A stretch of DNA of 64,000 bases. Source: Gammaproteobacteria bacterium. GTDB taxonomy: Bacteria > Pseudomonadota > Gammaproteobacteria > Steroidobacterales > Rariloculaceae. Positions 16,262-24,857 of this stretch are shown here, in pieces (within the stretch, counting starts at the first letter, position 1; each line of letters opens with the position of its first letter). The DNA lies in assembly GCA_022825505.1 (NCBI GenBank), contig JAJDWR010000068.1, positions 1 to 64,000 on the forward strand, given 5' to 3'. The notes under the pieces are model-generated. The model was given only the letters and a program-made list of their open reading frames with translations, did no database searches and was not told the origin of the DNA. Position numbers and translations under genes: made by a program.

Positions 16262-17357
16262 CGTCCCCGCCGTTCACGCGTTTCAGATGCTCCTGCCACT
16301 TGCGAACCGTCACGTTCTGAAAGGCCCGTACCACCGGGTTGAACTCCAGGGGACGGGCGCTCCAGTGCCGCTCGTACCCGTCCTGCTCCGCTTCGACCGC
16401 CACTCCATCTTGCTCAAGCAGCGGGCCGATGAGCACACGGTTCGATACTTTCAATACCGTGGACATGGCGAATCGGGGAATGTGCACGGGCAGCAACGGA
16501 ATCTTCAGCGACTTGAAGTAGAACAGGAAGAACGCCCGCGTGGTGCGCTCGTCGACCGGCAGCACGAACAGCCAGTGCTTGATCGCGTCATCGGTATTCG
16601 ACCATTGGTAGGGATACTGATAGCAAAGCTCCATGTAATTGGTGTCGTAGCGCTTGCGATCGACGAAGAGCCCGGAAATGCGTCCGCGTCCGACCCTGGT
16701 TTCGTAGGCGAGATGCACATCGTCGCCGACGGTCTCGCACCGGGTGAGCTTCGCGTCCTCGAACGGGCGGTAGCGGCGGTGCAGGTAGGCGTGGGTAAAG
16801 TCGCTGACGTTGTCGATCACCATCGAGTGGTGGGCCGACCAGGTGAAACTCAGCGGCACACAGGCCCAGCGCCCGCGCCCCTCGAGCTCGGGTATGTCGG
16901 GTATCCGTCGAAGTTCCGCCTGTTTCGGGTCGCCCGGAAACAACCAGACCAGGCCGTACCGGACCTTCACTGGATAGGTCCGGAGCGAGACTTCCGGAAA
17001 GCCGCGGCCGATGCGCTCGTGCGCGGTTTCGGCGAGCCGGCCGTTGGTGTCGTACTTCCAGCCGTGATAGGCGCAGACGAGCCGGCAGTCTTCCACGACG
17101 CCGAGAGAGAGTTTGAGCTGGCGATGCGCGCAGCGGTCTTCCATGGCATGGAACGAACCGTCCGCCGCCCGGAAAAGGGCGATCGACTCCTTCCAGAAAA
17201 CGACTTCGACCACGCTCCCCGGCTTGATGTTGCGTACTTCCTCGACCGCGTACCAATAGTCCGGATCCATGCCGGCGGCACGGACCTTCTGGCGCAGGTT
17301 GCCGGCTTCCTCGAAGCCGGGCGGCGCGCCTGGAGCCGATCCGGGAATGGGATTCAC
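16248..17357 (-). CDS. Rieske-type oxygenase, probable sterol C-4 demethylase (SdmA-like)
   Basis: 369 residues with a GTG start in a GTGA overlap. The Rieske [2Fe-2S] site is C76-A-H78...C95-A-Y-H98, followed by GWKYDTNGRLAE. Further on, DFTHAYLHRRYRPF suggests the mononuclear-iron facial triad (D...H...H) of ring-hydroxylating oxygenases. In Methylococcus capsulatus, a Rieske oxygenase (SdmA) with a reductase (SdmB) removes a C-4 methyl of sterols. This gene sits beside an SdmB-like dehydrogenase and among sterol enzymes, which is the main reason for the call. A ferredoxin and reductase are needed but not encoded nearby. Confidence 0.82.
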   Translation of the reverse strand: MNPIPGSAPGAPPGFEEAGNLRQKVRAAGMDPDYWYAVEEVRNIKPGSVVEVVFWKESIALFRAADGSFHAMEDRCAHRQLKLSLGVVEDCRLVCAYHGWKYDTNGRLAETAHERIGRGFPEVSLRTYPVKVRYGLVWLFPGDPKQAELRRIPDIPELEGRGRWACVPLSFTWSAHHSMVIDNVSDFTHAYLHRRYRPFEDAKLTRCETVGDDVHLAYETRVGRGRISGLFVDRKRYDTNYMELCYQYPYQWSNTDDAIKHWLFVLPVDERTTRAFFLFYFKSLKIPLLPVHIPRFAMSTVLKVSNRVLIGPLLEQDGVAVEAEQDGYERHWSARPLEFNPVVRAFQNVTVRKWQEHLKRVNGGDDAGA

Positions 17358-18505
17358 GACGCTGCCCCGCCGGTATCCGGCGGCACGTCCCGGTCGGCCG
17401 GGACATGCTCCGCCTGGCCCGCGCCATTCACGCTCGGGCGCTTCGCGTCCGGATTCGTGATGACCCCGCGCTGGTGGTAGTGAAACGCGTAGGCCTCCCG
17501 CACCGCTGCGCGAAGGCTGGTCGGCCTGAAGCCGAGTTCCCGTTGCGCCTTGCCGGTATCGGCATGCAGGCGCTTGCGCAACAGGCGGATGGCCCCCGGA
17601 GTGAAGCGCTGCGGAAAGTCCGGGTGGCAGCGGCTCAGGTAGAAGCTCGCCACTTCAGAAAATACGAGCATCGCGCTCGACGGGATCCGCCGCCGCGGCC
17701 GCGGCACGCCCGAAACCTCCTCCCACAATCCGATGATCTCCGGGATGGTCTTGTACTCGCTGCTGAAGATGTACTTCTCGCCCGAGCGTCCATGGCGCAT
17801 GCACAACAGGTGGCCCTCGACGATGTCCCGCGCGGCAACAAATTCGAAACCGCCGTCGACGTAGGCATGGAGCTTGCGGTTGGAGTAGTCGCACATGGCT
17901 CTTCCCAATCGCGAGGGCAGGAAGTCTGCGCCCCCGATCACGGCACAGCAGGTGGCCACCACAACATCCTGTCCCGCCGCCGCCGCCGCGCGCCAGCACT
18001 CGTGCTCGGCGAGCGACTTGCTGCGCTCGTAGGGCATGGTGCGTTCCATCGGATAGAACTGCATTGCCTCGTTGCTGGGCGCCGACGGATTGTCGAGATC
18101 GTAGCCGACCGCGCTGAAGGAGCCCGTCATGACCACGCGGCCGGCCCCGGTCTCCCGCGCCGCCCTGAGCACGTTGCGCGTCCCCAGGACGTTGCATTCG
18201 AACACTTCCCGGCGGTGGGCGCGATTGCCTTCTATGGTCGAGATCCTGGCCGCGACGTGGTAGACGCCCCTGCAGCCTTCGATCGCCCGCCGCGTGGCCT
18301 CAAGGTCCCGAATGTCGCCGAACGTGCGTTCGACATCGAGCCCCTCAAGGCCCTGGTTGTTGTCTTCGTGCCGCAGCAACACCCGGACGCGAACGCCGTC
18401 GTCAAGCAAACGGCGCACGAGATTGGCGCCCACATGCCCGGCCGCGCCGGTCACGAAGACGGGCGGCACGCGCGAGCCGGGGGATATGCTTGCTTCCGCT
18501 GCCAC
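17354..18505 (-). CDS. NAD(P)-dependent sterol dehydrogenase/decarboxylase, SdmB-like extended SDR
   Basis: 383 residues, first gene of the sterol operon. Rossmann site FVTGAAGHVGANLV (17-30), catalytic-type Y159-E-R-S-K163 and upstream Ser in MTGSFSAVG: an extended short-chain dehydrogenase close to 3-beta-hydroxysteroid dehydrogenase/isomerases and dihydroflavonol reductase-like proteins. With the Rieske oxygenase it would oxidise and decarboxylate the C-4 carboxysterol. The GTG start is supported by AGGGAGG about eight bases upstream and by the location of the TGxxGxxG motif. Its stop overlaps the Rieske start as GTGA. The C-terminal tail of about 30 residues is Pro/Asp-rich and probably unstructured. 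The 279-base divergent spacer to the NHL gene should hold the operon promoter. Confidence 0.82.
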   Translation of the reverse strand: MAAEASISPGSRVPPVFVTGAAGHVGANLVRRLLDDGVRVRVLLRHEDNNQGLEGLDVERTFGDIRDLEATRRAIEGCRGVYHVAARISTIEGNRAHRREVFECNVLGTRNVLRAARETGAGRVVMTGSFSAVGYDLDNPSAPSNEAMQFYPMERTMPYERSKSLAEHECWRAAAAAGQDVVVATCCAVIGGADFLPSRLGRAMCDYSNRKLHAYVDGGFEFVAARDIVEGHLLCMRHGRSGEKYIFSSEYKTIPEIIGLWEEVSGVPRPRRRIPSSAMLVFSEVASFYLSRCHPDFPQRFTPGAIRLLRKRLHADTGKAQRELGFRPTSLRAAVREAYAFHYHQRGVITNPDAKRPSVNGAGQAEHVPADRDVPPDTGGAAS

Positions 18506-18784
18506 CCGGGGGCCTCCCTGCGATGTACCAATACCATGTCTTCGGGCCTGTCGGCCGCCGCCCTGCCTGTTCGGCCGATGCCGCGCGATCCGGACCGGGG
18601 CGTCCCCTGCCGCAGTACCCCCTGTTGTGTCCCGGCGGGGAACGCAAGGTGGGAATTTTAGCGAATTCGCCGGGAAATAGCGCGCCCGGTTCCGTCAGGG
18701 GCGAAGGCGAGCTCGCGAGAACTGACAACCGTGCCGAAAGTGCATATGATCCTGAAGGCACGGGGATGCTAGTGGAGAAAGCAA

Positions 18785-19906
18785 ATGCCTGACGTACGAA
18801 TGAAGTCAGCCGTCCTGGGAGCTCTCGTTTTTCTCGTCGGCGCAGGCTCGGTCGTCGGCAATATCATCACCGGCGAAGGCATGCCCAATCCGAATCCCGT
18901 GCTCACCAACCAATGGGGCGAACTGCCCGCCGGACGGACCTGGGGGCACACGGCCGGTATCGATATCGATCCCACCGACGGCCATGTCTGGGCCTATGAA
19001 CGCTGTGGGTCCGCTGCCGGCATGGCTGCCGGCGGGCCCGTCAACTGCGATACCAATCCCGTCGATCCGATATTCAAGTTCGATCGCAATACAGGGGAAG
19101 TGCTGGCCAATTTCGGTGCGGGAATCTTCACGATACCCCACGGAATCCATGCGGACCATGACGGAAACGTGTGGGTTACCGACTTCGCCACCAACGCCGA
19201 CGGCACCAAGGGCCAGCAGGTGCACAAGTTCAATCCCGACGGCGAGTTGTTGATGAGCCTGGGCGCCGCGGGGCAGGCGGGTAACGACGGCGCCCACTTC
19301 AATCAGCCGAACGACGTGGTCGTCGCAGCAGACGGCAGTATTTTCGTATCCGACGGCCACAGCGGCCAGGGCATGACAACGGCTGACGCGGTCGAAGAGG
19401 GCCGGCGGTCCGGTCAGACCGGCCGCATCATGAAGTTCGCGCCCGATGGCACCTTCATCACGCAGTGGGGACAACTCGGGACGGCTCATGGCGAGTTTCG
19501 CACGCCCCATGCACTGGAGATCGATTCGCAGGATCGCCTCTGGGTCGCGGATCGCGGCAACCACCGCCTGGAGATTTTCGACCTGGAGGGCAACTACCTG
19601 GAATCCCGCTACAGCTACGGCCGCATCAGCGGAATCTTCATCACCGACGACGACATGGTTTACGCGATCGACTCCGAATCCAACCCGTACAACCACATCA
19701 ACTGGATTGCGGGCGTTCGCATCGGCCCTCTGGACGAAGATCGCATCGTTGCCTTTATTCCGGGATATCCCACCGAGACTCGAGGTTACCAATCGACCGC
19801 GGGTGAGGGGGTGGCTGTGGCCGGCGACGGCACGGTTTTTGTCGCCGAAGGGCCTGCCTCGATACCCATTGCCGGAGGTGCCTTCAGCCGATACAGCGCA
19901 GAGTAG
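18785..19906 (+). CDS. exported NHL-repeat beta-propeller protein
   Basis: 373 residues with an N-terminal hydrophobic signal segment (about 8-26). Repeats of the NHL type recur: FTIPHGIHADHDGNVWVTD, FNQPNDVVVAADGSIFVSD, FRTPHALEIDSQDRLWVADR and GEGVAVAGDGTVFVAE, each about 45-60 residues apart, giving a probable six-bladed propeller as in peptidyl-alpha-hydroxyglycine lyase-like proteins. GTGGAGAAAG precedes the ATG. No catalytic residues can be named. It is divergent from the sterol operon, so a shared promoter region is possible. A second NHL protein is at 34290. Confidence 0.82.
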   Translation: MPDVRMKSAVLGALVFLVGAGSVVGNIITGEGMPNPNPVLTNQWGELPAGRTWGHTAGIDIDPTDGHVWAYERCGSAAGMAAGGPVNCDTNPVDPIFKFDRNTGEVLANFGAGIFTIPHGIHADHDGNVWVTDFATNADGTKGQQVHKFNPDGELLMSLGAAGQAGNDGAHFNQPNDVVVAADGSIFVSDGHSGQGMTTADAVEEGRRSGQTGRIMKFAPDGTFITQWGQLGTAHGEFRTPHALEIDSQDRLWVADRGNHRLEIFDLEGNYLESRYSYGRISGIFITDDDMVYAIDSESNPYNHINWIAGVRIGPLDEDRIVAFIPGYPTETRGYQSTAGEGVAVAGDGTVFVAEGPASIPIAGGAFSRYSAE

Positions 19907-19919
19907 CAGTCAGAGAGAA

Positions 19920-20012
19920 CACCTGAGCGTTTCCGACTGTTACGACAGCCGGGTCGCGGAAGTCCGGGGCGTGCTGACCGACGTGAGATGGCGCAATCCG
20001 CATGCCCGCATC
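19920..20012 (+). pseudogene. DUF6152 gene fragment
   Basis: Between the NHL gene and the convergent metallo-hydrolase gene, 31 codons read as the N-terminal part of a DUF6152 domain. They include YDSRVAEVRGVLTDVRWRNPH, cut here to RGVLTDVRWRNPHARI, the same motif as in the three intact copies (WRNPH at 3957 and 51697, WWNPH at 32698). No start codon, signal peptide or continuation exists, and the neighbouring genes leave no room for the rest. It is best explained as debris of a deleted paralogue. Confidence 0.65.
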
Positions 20013-20032
20013 GGCCAAAGGACAATCCCTTT

Positions 20033-20992
20033 TTATTCCGGCAACCCGAATTCGCCGATCGGATAGCCGATGGGGTACAGGCTCTGGTAGTTGCCCGGCG
20101 AGTCGTCGTAGTTTGGCTCCCTCCAGCGGTACATGTTGTCCCACATGGAGATGATGTTCGTGCGGCGCCAGGTTGCCATGTTCAGGTAGTCGGCGAAATC
20201 GTCCATCGTGACGCGCTCGATGATTTGCTCGATGCTCGCGCCTTGCACCATTTCGTTCAGCACGCGATCTCTGAGCGCCACCACGTAGTCTCGAAAGTCC
20301 AGAAAGCCCTGTTGTGTGGTGGGTCCGGCATGCCCGGGTATCACGATGTCAACATTGTCCAGCCTGGCCAGCACCCCGAGCGTTTCGATCAGGTTCTCGA
20401 CATGGGCATCTCGAAAATCAGGCAATGCGACCGCCCTCTCCCCCCACACGATATCGGGCGCGATGAGAACCCCCTCCTCCGGGAGGTGGATCTGAATGAG
20501 GTTATTGCTGTGCGTATGCCCGAAGTGGTAGAGAAACAGCGTCTTGCCACCCAGGTGAATTTCCATCTGCTCTTCGAATACGACATCGGGTATCGAGGTG
20601 TTCCGGCCTTCCCGGACTATGTGCTCCCTCGCGCTCGCGTGTGAAACGGTAACCGCGGTGTCATCGAAAACCTGCAGCCCGCAAATGTGATCCTCGTGAT
20701 CGTGGCTCAGGATGACGTACTTGACGGGCACATCGTAGAGCCTGCCCAGTTCCGCCTTGAGCCATTCCGGGTTGCCTTCGCCGCGACACGTGCCGTCAAT
20801 TACGGCGAGGCCTTCATCCGTGACAATGACGACGCTGTTTGTAGCACCGGGCCGATGCACCGTACGGAAAACGCTGTCGGTGATCCGGACCAACCTCGGC
20901 GACCCGTCCGCGGCGTCCTGGGATGCCGAATGCTGGAAGAAAAACGCCGCAATCAAGAGCATTAGACCAGAACTGACTCTCCGCTGTTTCAT
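20033..20992 (-). CDS. exported metallo-beta-lactamase-fold hydrolase
   Basis: 319 residues with a signal peptide (about 1-24). The zinc motif H97-D-H99-E-D101-H102 lies in YVILSHDHEDHICG. Downstream ligands are likely in YHFGHTHSNN, GVLIAPDIVWG and IVIPGHAGP. That arrangement is the standard MBL-fold hydrolase layout (glyoxalase II, lactonases, lactamases). Substrate cannot be inferred. The last 60 residues are helical and acidic, and end with a short Tyr/Pro-rich tail. The gene is convergent with the DUF6152 fragment and divergent from the DUF3500 gene, with a 220-base spacer. Confidence 0.82.
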   Translation of the reverse strand: MKQRRVSSGLMLLIAAFFFQHSASQDAADGSPRLVRITDSVFRTVHRPGATNSVVIVTDEGLAVIDGTCRGEGNPEWLKAELGRLYDVPVKYVILSHDHEDHICGLQVFDDTAVTVSHASAREHIVREGRNTSIPDVVFEEQMEIHLGGKTLFLYHFGHTHSNNLIQIHLPEEGVLIAPDIVWGERAVALPDFRDAHVENLIETLGVLARLDNVDIVIPGHAGPTTQQGFLDFRDYVVALRDRVLNEMVQGASIEQIIERVTMDDFADYLNMATWRRTNIISMWDNMYRWREPNYDDSPGNYQSLYPIGYPIGEFGLPE

Positions 20993-21212
20993 TCGTCTTC
21001 TCCGCGAGTTCTGAAATTTCTTCTGCCACCTTGTTCCTACGCCAATCGCAAGTCAATGGCGAGTGCGATTGGCGGTTCCGAGCCGCTGAGACAACGCACC
21101 CGATTGCGCAATCCCTGATAGAATCGGGAGATTAGGCCACTTGGGGGGACCAGGGGTTGGCCTGCCGCCGGCAACCGCTCCCCGGTGAGAACCTCGCCGC
21201 GAGGAGATCGTC

Positions 21213-22271
21213 ATGAGAGCAAGAATCGCCCTGATTCCCATTCTGGGACTCGTCGTTTCCATCGGCTGGACGAACGGGGCCAACATCGCCTCGGACATGG
21301 CGGAGTATGCGCGAGAGTTTCTGCGCTCCCTCCACTTTGAGAGCCGGGAAATGGCGAACCTCGCTTTCGACGACGAGAACCGCTACGACTGGCACTACAT
21401 CCCCAGGATGGGCGAGCGACAGGGCATTCCCTACAAGTCAATGACGGTCCCTCAGAGCCAGCTCGGTCATCGCCTGATGAGCACGGCGCTCAGCCATGAG
21501 GGTATGTCCAAGGCGCTGGGCGTGATGTACCTGGACCAGATTCTGTGGGAGATCGAGCGAACCGAAATGCGCGACTCCGAACTCTACTACGTCACCGTCT
21601 TTGGCGATCCCTCCGACGAGGGCAACTGGGGATGGCGCGTGGAGGGGCATCACCTCTCGTTGAATATCACCATCCGGGATGGTGAGGTGATTTCCACCTC
21701 GCCGATGTTCATGGGCGCGAATCCTGCGCGCATCCGGGATGGGGCCCAGGAGGGGATGGAGGTGCTGGAAGGCGAGCAGGAACTGGCCAGGCGCCTCCTG
21801 CACATGTTCGACGACCAACAGCGAGAGGTTGTCGTCTATGCAAACAGGCCACCCGTGGACATCGAGACACGCGAGATCGTGCAGGTTGAGCCCGGGCCGC
21901 CGCGCGGGCTCTCGGTCCGCGAGATGTCCGAAACCCAGGCCGGTCTACTGATGCAACTGGTCGAGGAATATGCCTACAGAATTCGCCCGGAACTCGCCGA
22001 TGCGGAGATGGCGGAAATCCGCAGAGCCGGCGTGGAAGAGATTCACTTCGGCTGGGCCGGAGGCGACGAGTTCGGCGAGCCCCATTACTATCGGATTCAG
22101 GGACCCACGTTCCTCATTGAGTACGACAACCGGCAAAACGGCGCGAATCACATCCACTCGGTGTGGCGGGATCTGACCGGAGACTTTGGCCAGGACCTGC
22201 TTGCTCAGCACTACAAACTGAGCCCGCATCACAATTACCAGGACAGGTATGCGTTCGCGGGTACCCGATAG
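21213..22271 (+). CDS. exported DUF3500-family protein
   Basis: 352 residues with a signal peptide (about 1-23). The order of motifs matches DUF3500: FDDENRYDWHYIPR, then GIPYKSMTVPQSQLGHRLMS, then DPSDEGNWGWRVEGHHLSLN with a conserved His-His, FMGANPARI, and near the end FLIEYDNRQNGANHIHSVWRD. The last resembles a His-rich active-site-like patch, but no enzyme activity is established that I know of. GAGGAG before the ATG supports the start. Convergent with the aldehyde dehydrogenase; a small hairpin lies between the stops. Confidence 0.85.
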   Translation: MRARIALIPILGLVVSIGWTNGANIASDMAEYAREFLRSLHFESREMANLAFDDENRYDWHYIPRMGERQGIPYKSMTVPQSQLGHRLMSTALSHEGMSKALGVMYLDQILWEIERTEMRDSELYYVTVFGDPSDEGNWGWRVEGHHLSLNITIRDGEVISTSPMFMGANPARIRDGAQEGMEVLEGEQELARRLLHMFDDQQREVVVYANRPPVDIETREIVQVEPGPPRGLSVREMSETQAGLLMQLVEEYAYRIRPELADAEMAEIRRAGVEEIHFGWAGGDEFGEPHYYRIQGPTFLIEYDNRQNGANHIHSVWRDLTGDFGQDLLAQHYKLSPHHNYQDRYAFAGTR

Positions 22272-22311
22272 GTTTCAAACAGGCATCGTCAGGATCGCTA
22301 GCGAACGAAGG

Positions 22312-22327
22312 CTGCCGTAATCGGCAG
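22312..22327. terminator. hairpin between convergent genes, possible bidirectional terminator
   Basis: Perfect inverted repeat CTGCCG-TAAT-CGGCAG placed between the stop of the DUF3500 gene (22271) and the stop of the aldehyde dehydrogenase gene (22329). The position suits a terminator for both strands, but there is no run of T on either side, so an intrinsic terminator is not proven. Confidence 0.35.
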
Positions 22328-22328
22328 A

Positions 22329-23768
22329 TTACGCCTCCGCCCAGCCGCTGACGGCTTTCACTTCGAGAAACTCCTCCAGTCCCCAGACTCCGCCCTCGCG
22401 GCCGTTGCCCGAGGCCTTCATGCCGCCGAACGGGCTCCCGGCACCCCGAAACTGACCGTTCATCTCCACCATCCCGGAACGCAGGCGGCGCGCGACGCGA
22501 TTGCGTTTGGCGCCGTCTTCGCTCTGAATATAGTTGGTCAGTCCGTAGGGCGTATCGTTGGCGATGCGAACCGCGTCCTCTTCGGTGTCAAAGGGAATGA
22601 TCGACAGGACCGGGCCGAATATTTCCTCTCGCGCGATCGTCATGTCATTGGACACGTCGGCGAACACGGTCGGGCGGACGAAGTAGCCGGAATCCATGCC
22701 ATCGGGCAGCCCCGGCCCCCCGGCAACCAGGCGCGCGCCCTCGTCGATCCCCGCTTGAATAAAGCCCTGAATCTTGTCGAACTGCCCGCGGCTCACCACC
22801 GGGCCGGCGTGCCGCCCTTCCCTGGATGCCGGACCCACATTGTGGCTGTGCGCAGCCGCCGCCGCCGCCGCGACACATTCATCGTAGATCTCCCGTTGCA
22901 CCAGCATCCGCGTGGGCGCATTGCACGACTGGCCGGTGTTGTTGAAGCAATGCAGGACCCCGCGCTTCACGGCTTGCTCGCCCGCATCGCTGAAGATGAT
23001 GTTGGCGCCCTTCCCGCCGAGTTCCAGGTGCACCCGCTTGTGCGTGGCAGCGGCGTTCTTCGAAATGTCCTCCCCGGCGCGCGTGGAACCGGTGAATGAA
23101 ATCATGTCGAGGTCCGGGTGACCGCTGAGCTGTCTGCCGACACCGGGTCCGTCGCCGTTGAGCATGTTGAAGACGCCGGGCGGCGTGCCGGCATCGTGCA
23201 TGACCTCGGCGAACACCATGGCCGACAACGGCGCGATCTCCGACGGCTTCAGCACCATCGTGCATCCGGCTGCCAGCGCGGGGATCACCTTGAGGGTGAC
23301 CTGGTTCATCGGCCAGTTCCAGGGCGTGATCAGGCCGCAGACACCCACCGGTTCATAGAAGATGCGGTCGTTGGGCGCGTGCGGGCCCAGCATCCGCTCG
23401 AACTCGAATTCCCTCAAAACGCGAATGAAGCCCTTGATGTGCCACTGACCCGAACCCGCTTGCTGGTTCCTGGCCAGGTCGATCGGCGCGCCCATTTCCA
23501 GGCTGATGGCGTGAGCGATGTCGTCGGACCTCGCCTCGTAGATTTCGAGGATGCGTTCGAGCAGGGCAACCCGTTCGTCCCTTGACGATGCAGACCAGCC
23601 GTCAAAGGCGGAATTCGCCGCCGCCACCGCAGCGTCGGTATCCGCCTGGCCTCCCAGTGAAATCACGCCGACGACGTTTTCGGTGGAAGGGTCGATCACA
23701 TCGAAATCGTTGGCCTGGCTGGGCGCAACCCATCGACCGTCAATATAAAACTGGCGCTTGTCCAACAC
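22329..23768 (-). CDS. NAD(P)-dependent aldehyde dehydrogenase
   Basis: 479 residues from a GTG start with GGAGAGG before it, in phase with the usual N-terminal 'yIdG.wv' motif. Catalytic Glu249 in LELGGKGANII and Cys282 in NNTGQSCNAPTRM are both present, with the cofactor loop FTGSTRAGEDISKNAA and ITPWNWPM. It oxidises an aldehyde to the acid through a thiohemiacetal. The substrate is not predictable. It is divergent from the Liv-type transporter/acyl-CoA ligase operon, with 216 bases between. An acid product could feed the ligase, but that is only suggested by proximity. Confidence 0.93.
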   Translation of the reverse strand: MLDKRQFYIDGRWVAPSQANDFDVIDPSTENVVGVISLGGQADTDAAVAAANSAFDGWSASSRDERVALLERILEIYEARSDDIAHAISLEMGAPIDLARNQQAGSGQWHIKGFIRVLREFEFERMLGPHAPNDRIFYEPVGVCGLITPWNWPMNQVTLKVIPALAAGCTMVLKPSEIAPLSAMVFAEVMHDAGTPPGVFNMLNGDGPGVGRQLSGHPDLDMISFTGSTRAGEDISKNAAATHKRVHLELGGKGANIIFSDAGEQAVKRGVLHCFNNTGQSCNAPTRMLVQREIYDECVAAAAAAAHSHNVGPASREGRHAGPVVSRGQFDKIQGFIQAGIDEGARLVAGGPGLPDGMDSGYFVRPTVFADVSNDMTIAREEIFGPVLSIIPFDTEEDAVRIANDTPYGLTNYIQSEDGAKRNRVARRLRSGMVEMNGQFRGAGSPFGGMKASGNGREGGVWGLEEFLEVKAVSGWAEA

Positions 23769-23984
23769 GTGCCTCTCCAATGGTCGGATCCGGACGACAG
23801 GTTCTACCAAGTTTTGTGCACGTTGCCAACCGGTGCGAGTACCGAGACACCTGTTAATGATCCTGCATCGGGGTTGGCATCGCGCGACTCCGGTTGTCCG
23901 AGGCCATCGGACGCAGTCTGCTAGTATTTCCGCGCTTGAACGAGCGCAATTTCCGGATGGGCATGCGGATACTTCGAACGCGGG

Positions 23985-24857
23985 ATGATTGATGTTCTGC
24001 AGTTATTGATCAGCGGAATCTCGCTGGGCTGCGTGTATGGATTGATCGCGCTCGGCTTCGTGCTCATCTACAAGGCTACGGAGATGGTCAACTTCGCCCA
24101 GGGCGACATCATGATGCTCGGGGCTTTTGTCGCGTTCACCTACATCAATACCCTGGGTATGCCCTTCCTGTGGGGTGTCCTCGCAACCATCGCGACCATG
24201 GCCGTGTTCGGCATGCTCATCGAGCGGCTTGCCCTGCGAAGGATGATCGGCGAGCCGCCGTTCGCCGTGCTGATGATCACGATCGGACTCGGCTTCATCT
24301 TTCGCGCCGCCGCGGGCGCAATCTGGGGAAACGACCCGAAGTCGATTTCCTCACCGTTGACGGGAGGCGTGCTGAGAATCGGCGAACTGACCGTCGGCTA
24401 CGAAAATCTCGCGGTCATCGGCGGCACCGCCGTCCTGTGTGCCGGGCTTTACCTGTTCTTCCGGTTCACCCGGCTCGGTATCGCCATGCAGGCCACGTCG
24501 CAGAACCAGCTTGCCGCTTTCTATATCGGCATACCGGTCAAGCGGATCTTCAGCATTGTCTGGGCGCTGTCGTGCGCCATCGCCGCGGCCGCCGGGATCC
24601 TCGTTGCCCCCGTATCGCTCATTGACCCGACGATCGGTTTCATCGGCATCAAGGCATTCGCGGCGGCCATCGTGGGCGGCTTCGGGAGCTTGCCGGGCGC
24701 CATCCTGGGTGGCCTGATCGTCGGCATCGCCGAGCAATTCGCCGGCCTCTACGGACCGACCGGTTCCGCCGACATCAGCGCCTACGCCATCATTCTCCTG
24801 ATGTTGTTCGTCAGACCGGAAGGGCTTTTCGCAACCATCCAGCAGAAAAAAGTCTGA
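23985..24857 (+). CDS. livH: branched-chain amino acid-type ABC transporter permease (LivH family)
   Basis: 290 residues, about eight membrane segments. The start LLISGISLGCVYGLIALGFVLIYKAT followed by MVNFAQGDIMMLGAF is the LivH signature, and a GLIVGIAEQFAGLYG-type segment near the end contacts the ATPase. It forms the inner-membrane channel together with LivM. First gene of a tight operon: its TGA overlaps the livM ATG (TGATG). Only a weak ribosome binding sequence precedes it. The symbol marks the family; the substrate may well not be an amino acid. Confidence 0.92.
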   Translation: MIDVLQLLISGISLGCVYGLIALGFVLIYKATEMVNFAQGDIMMLGAFVAFTYINTLGMPFLWGVLATIATMAVFGMLIERLALRRMIGEPPFAVLMITIGLGFIFRAAAGAIWGNDPKSISSPLTGGVLRIGELTVGYENLAVIGGTAVLCAGLYLFFRFTRLGIAMQATSQNQLAAFYIGIPVKRIFSIVWALSCAIAAAAGILVAPVSLIDPTIGFIGIKAFAAAIVGGFGSLPGAILGGLIVGIAEQFAGLYGPTGSADISAYAIILLMLFVRPEGLFATIQQKKV

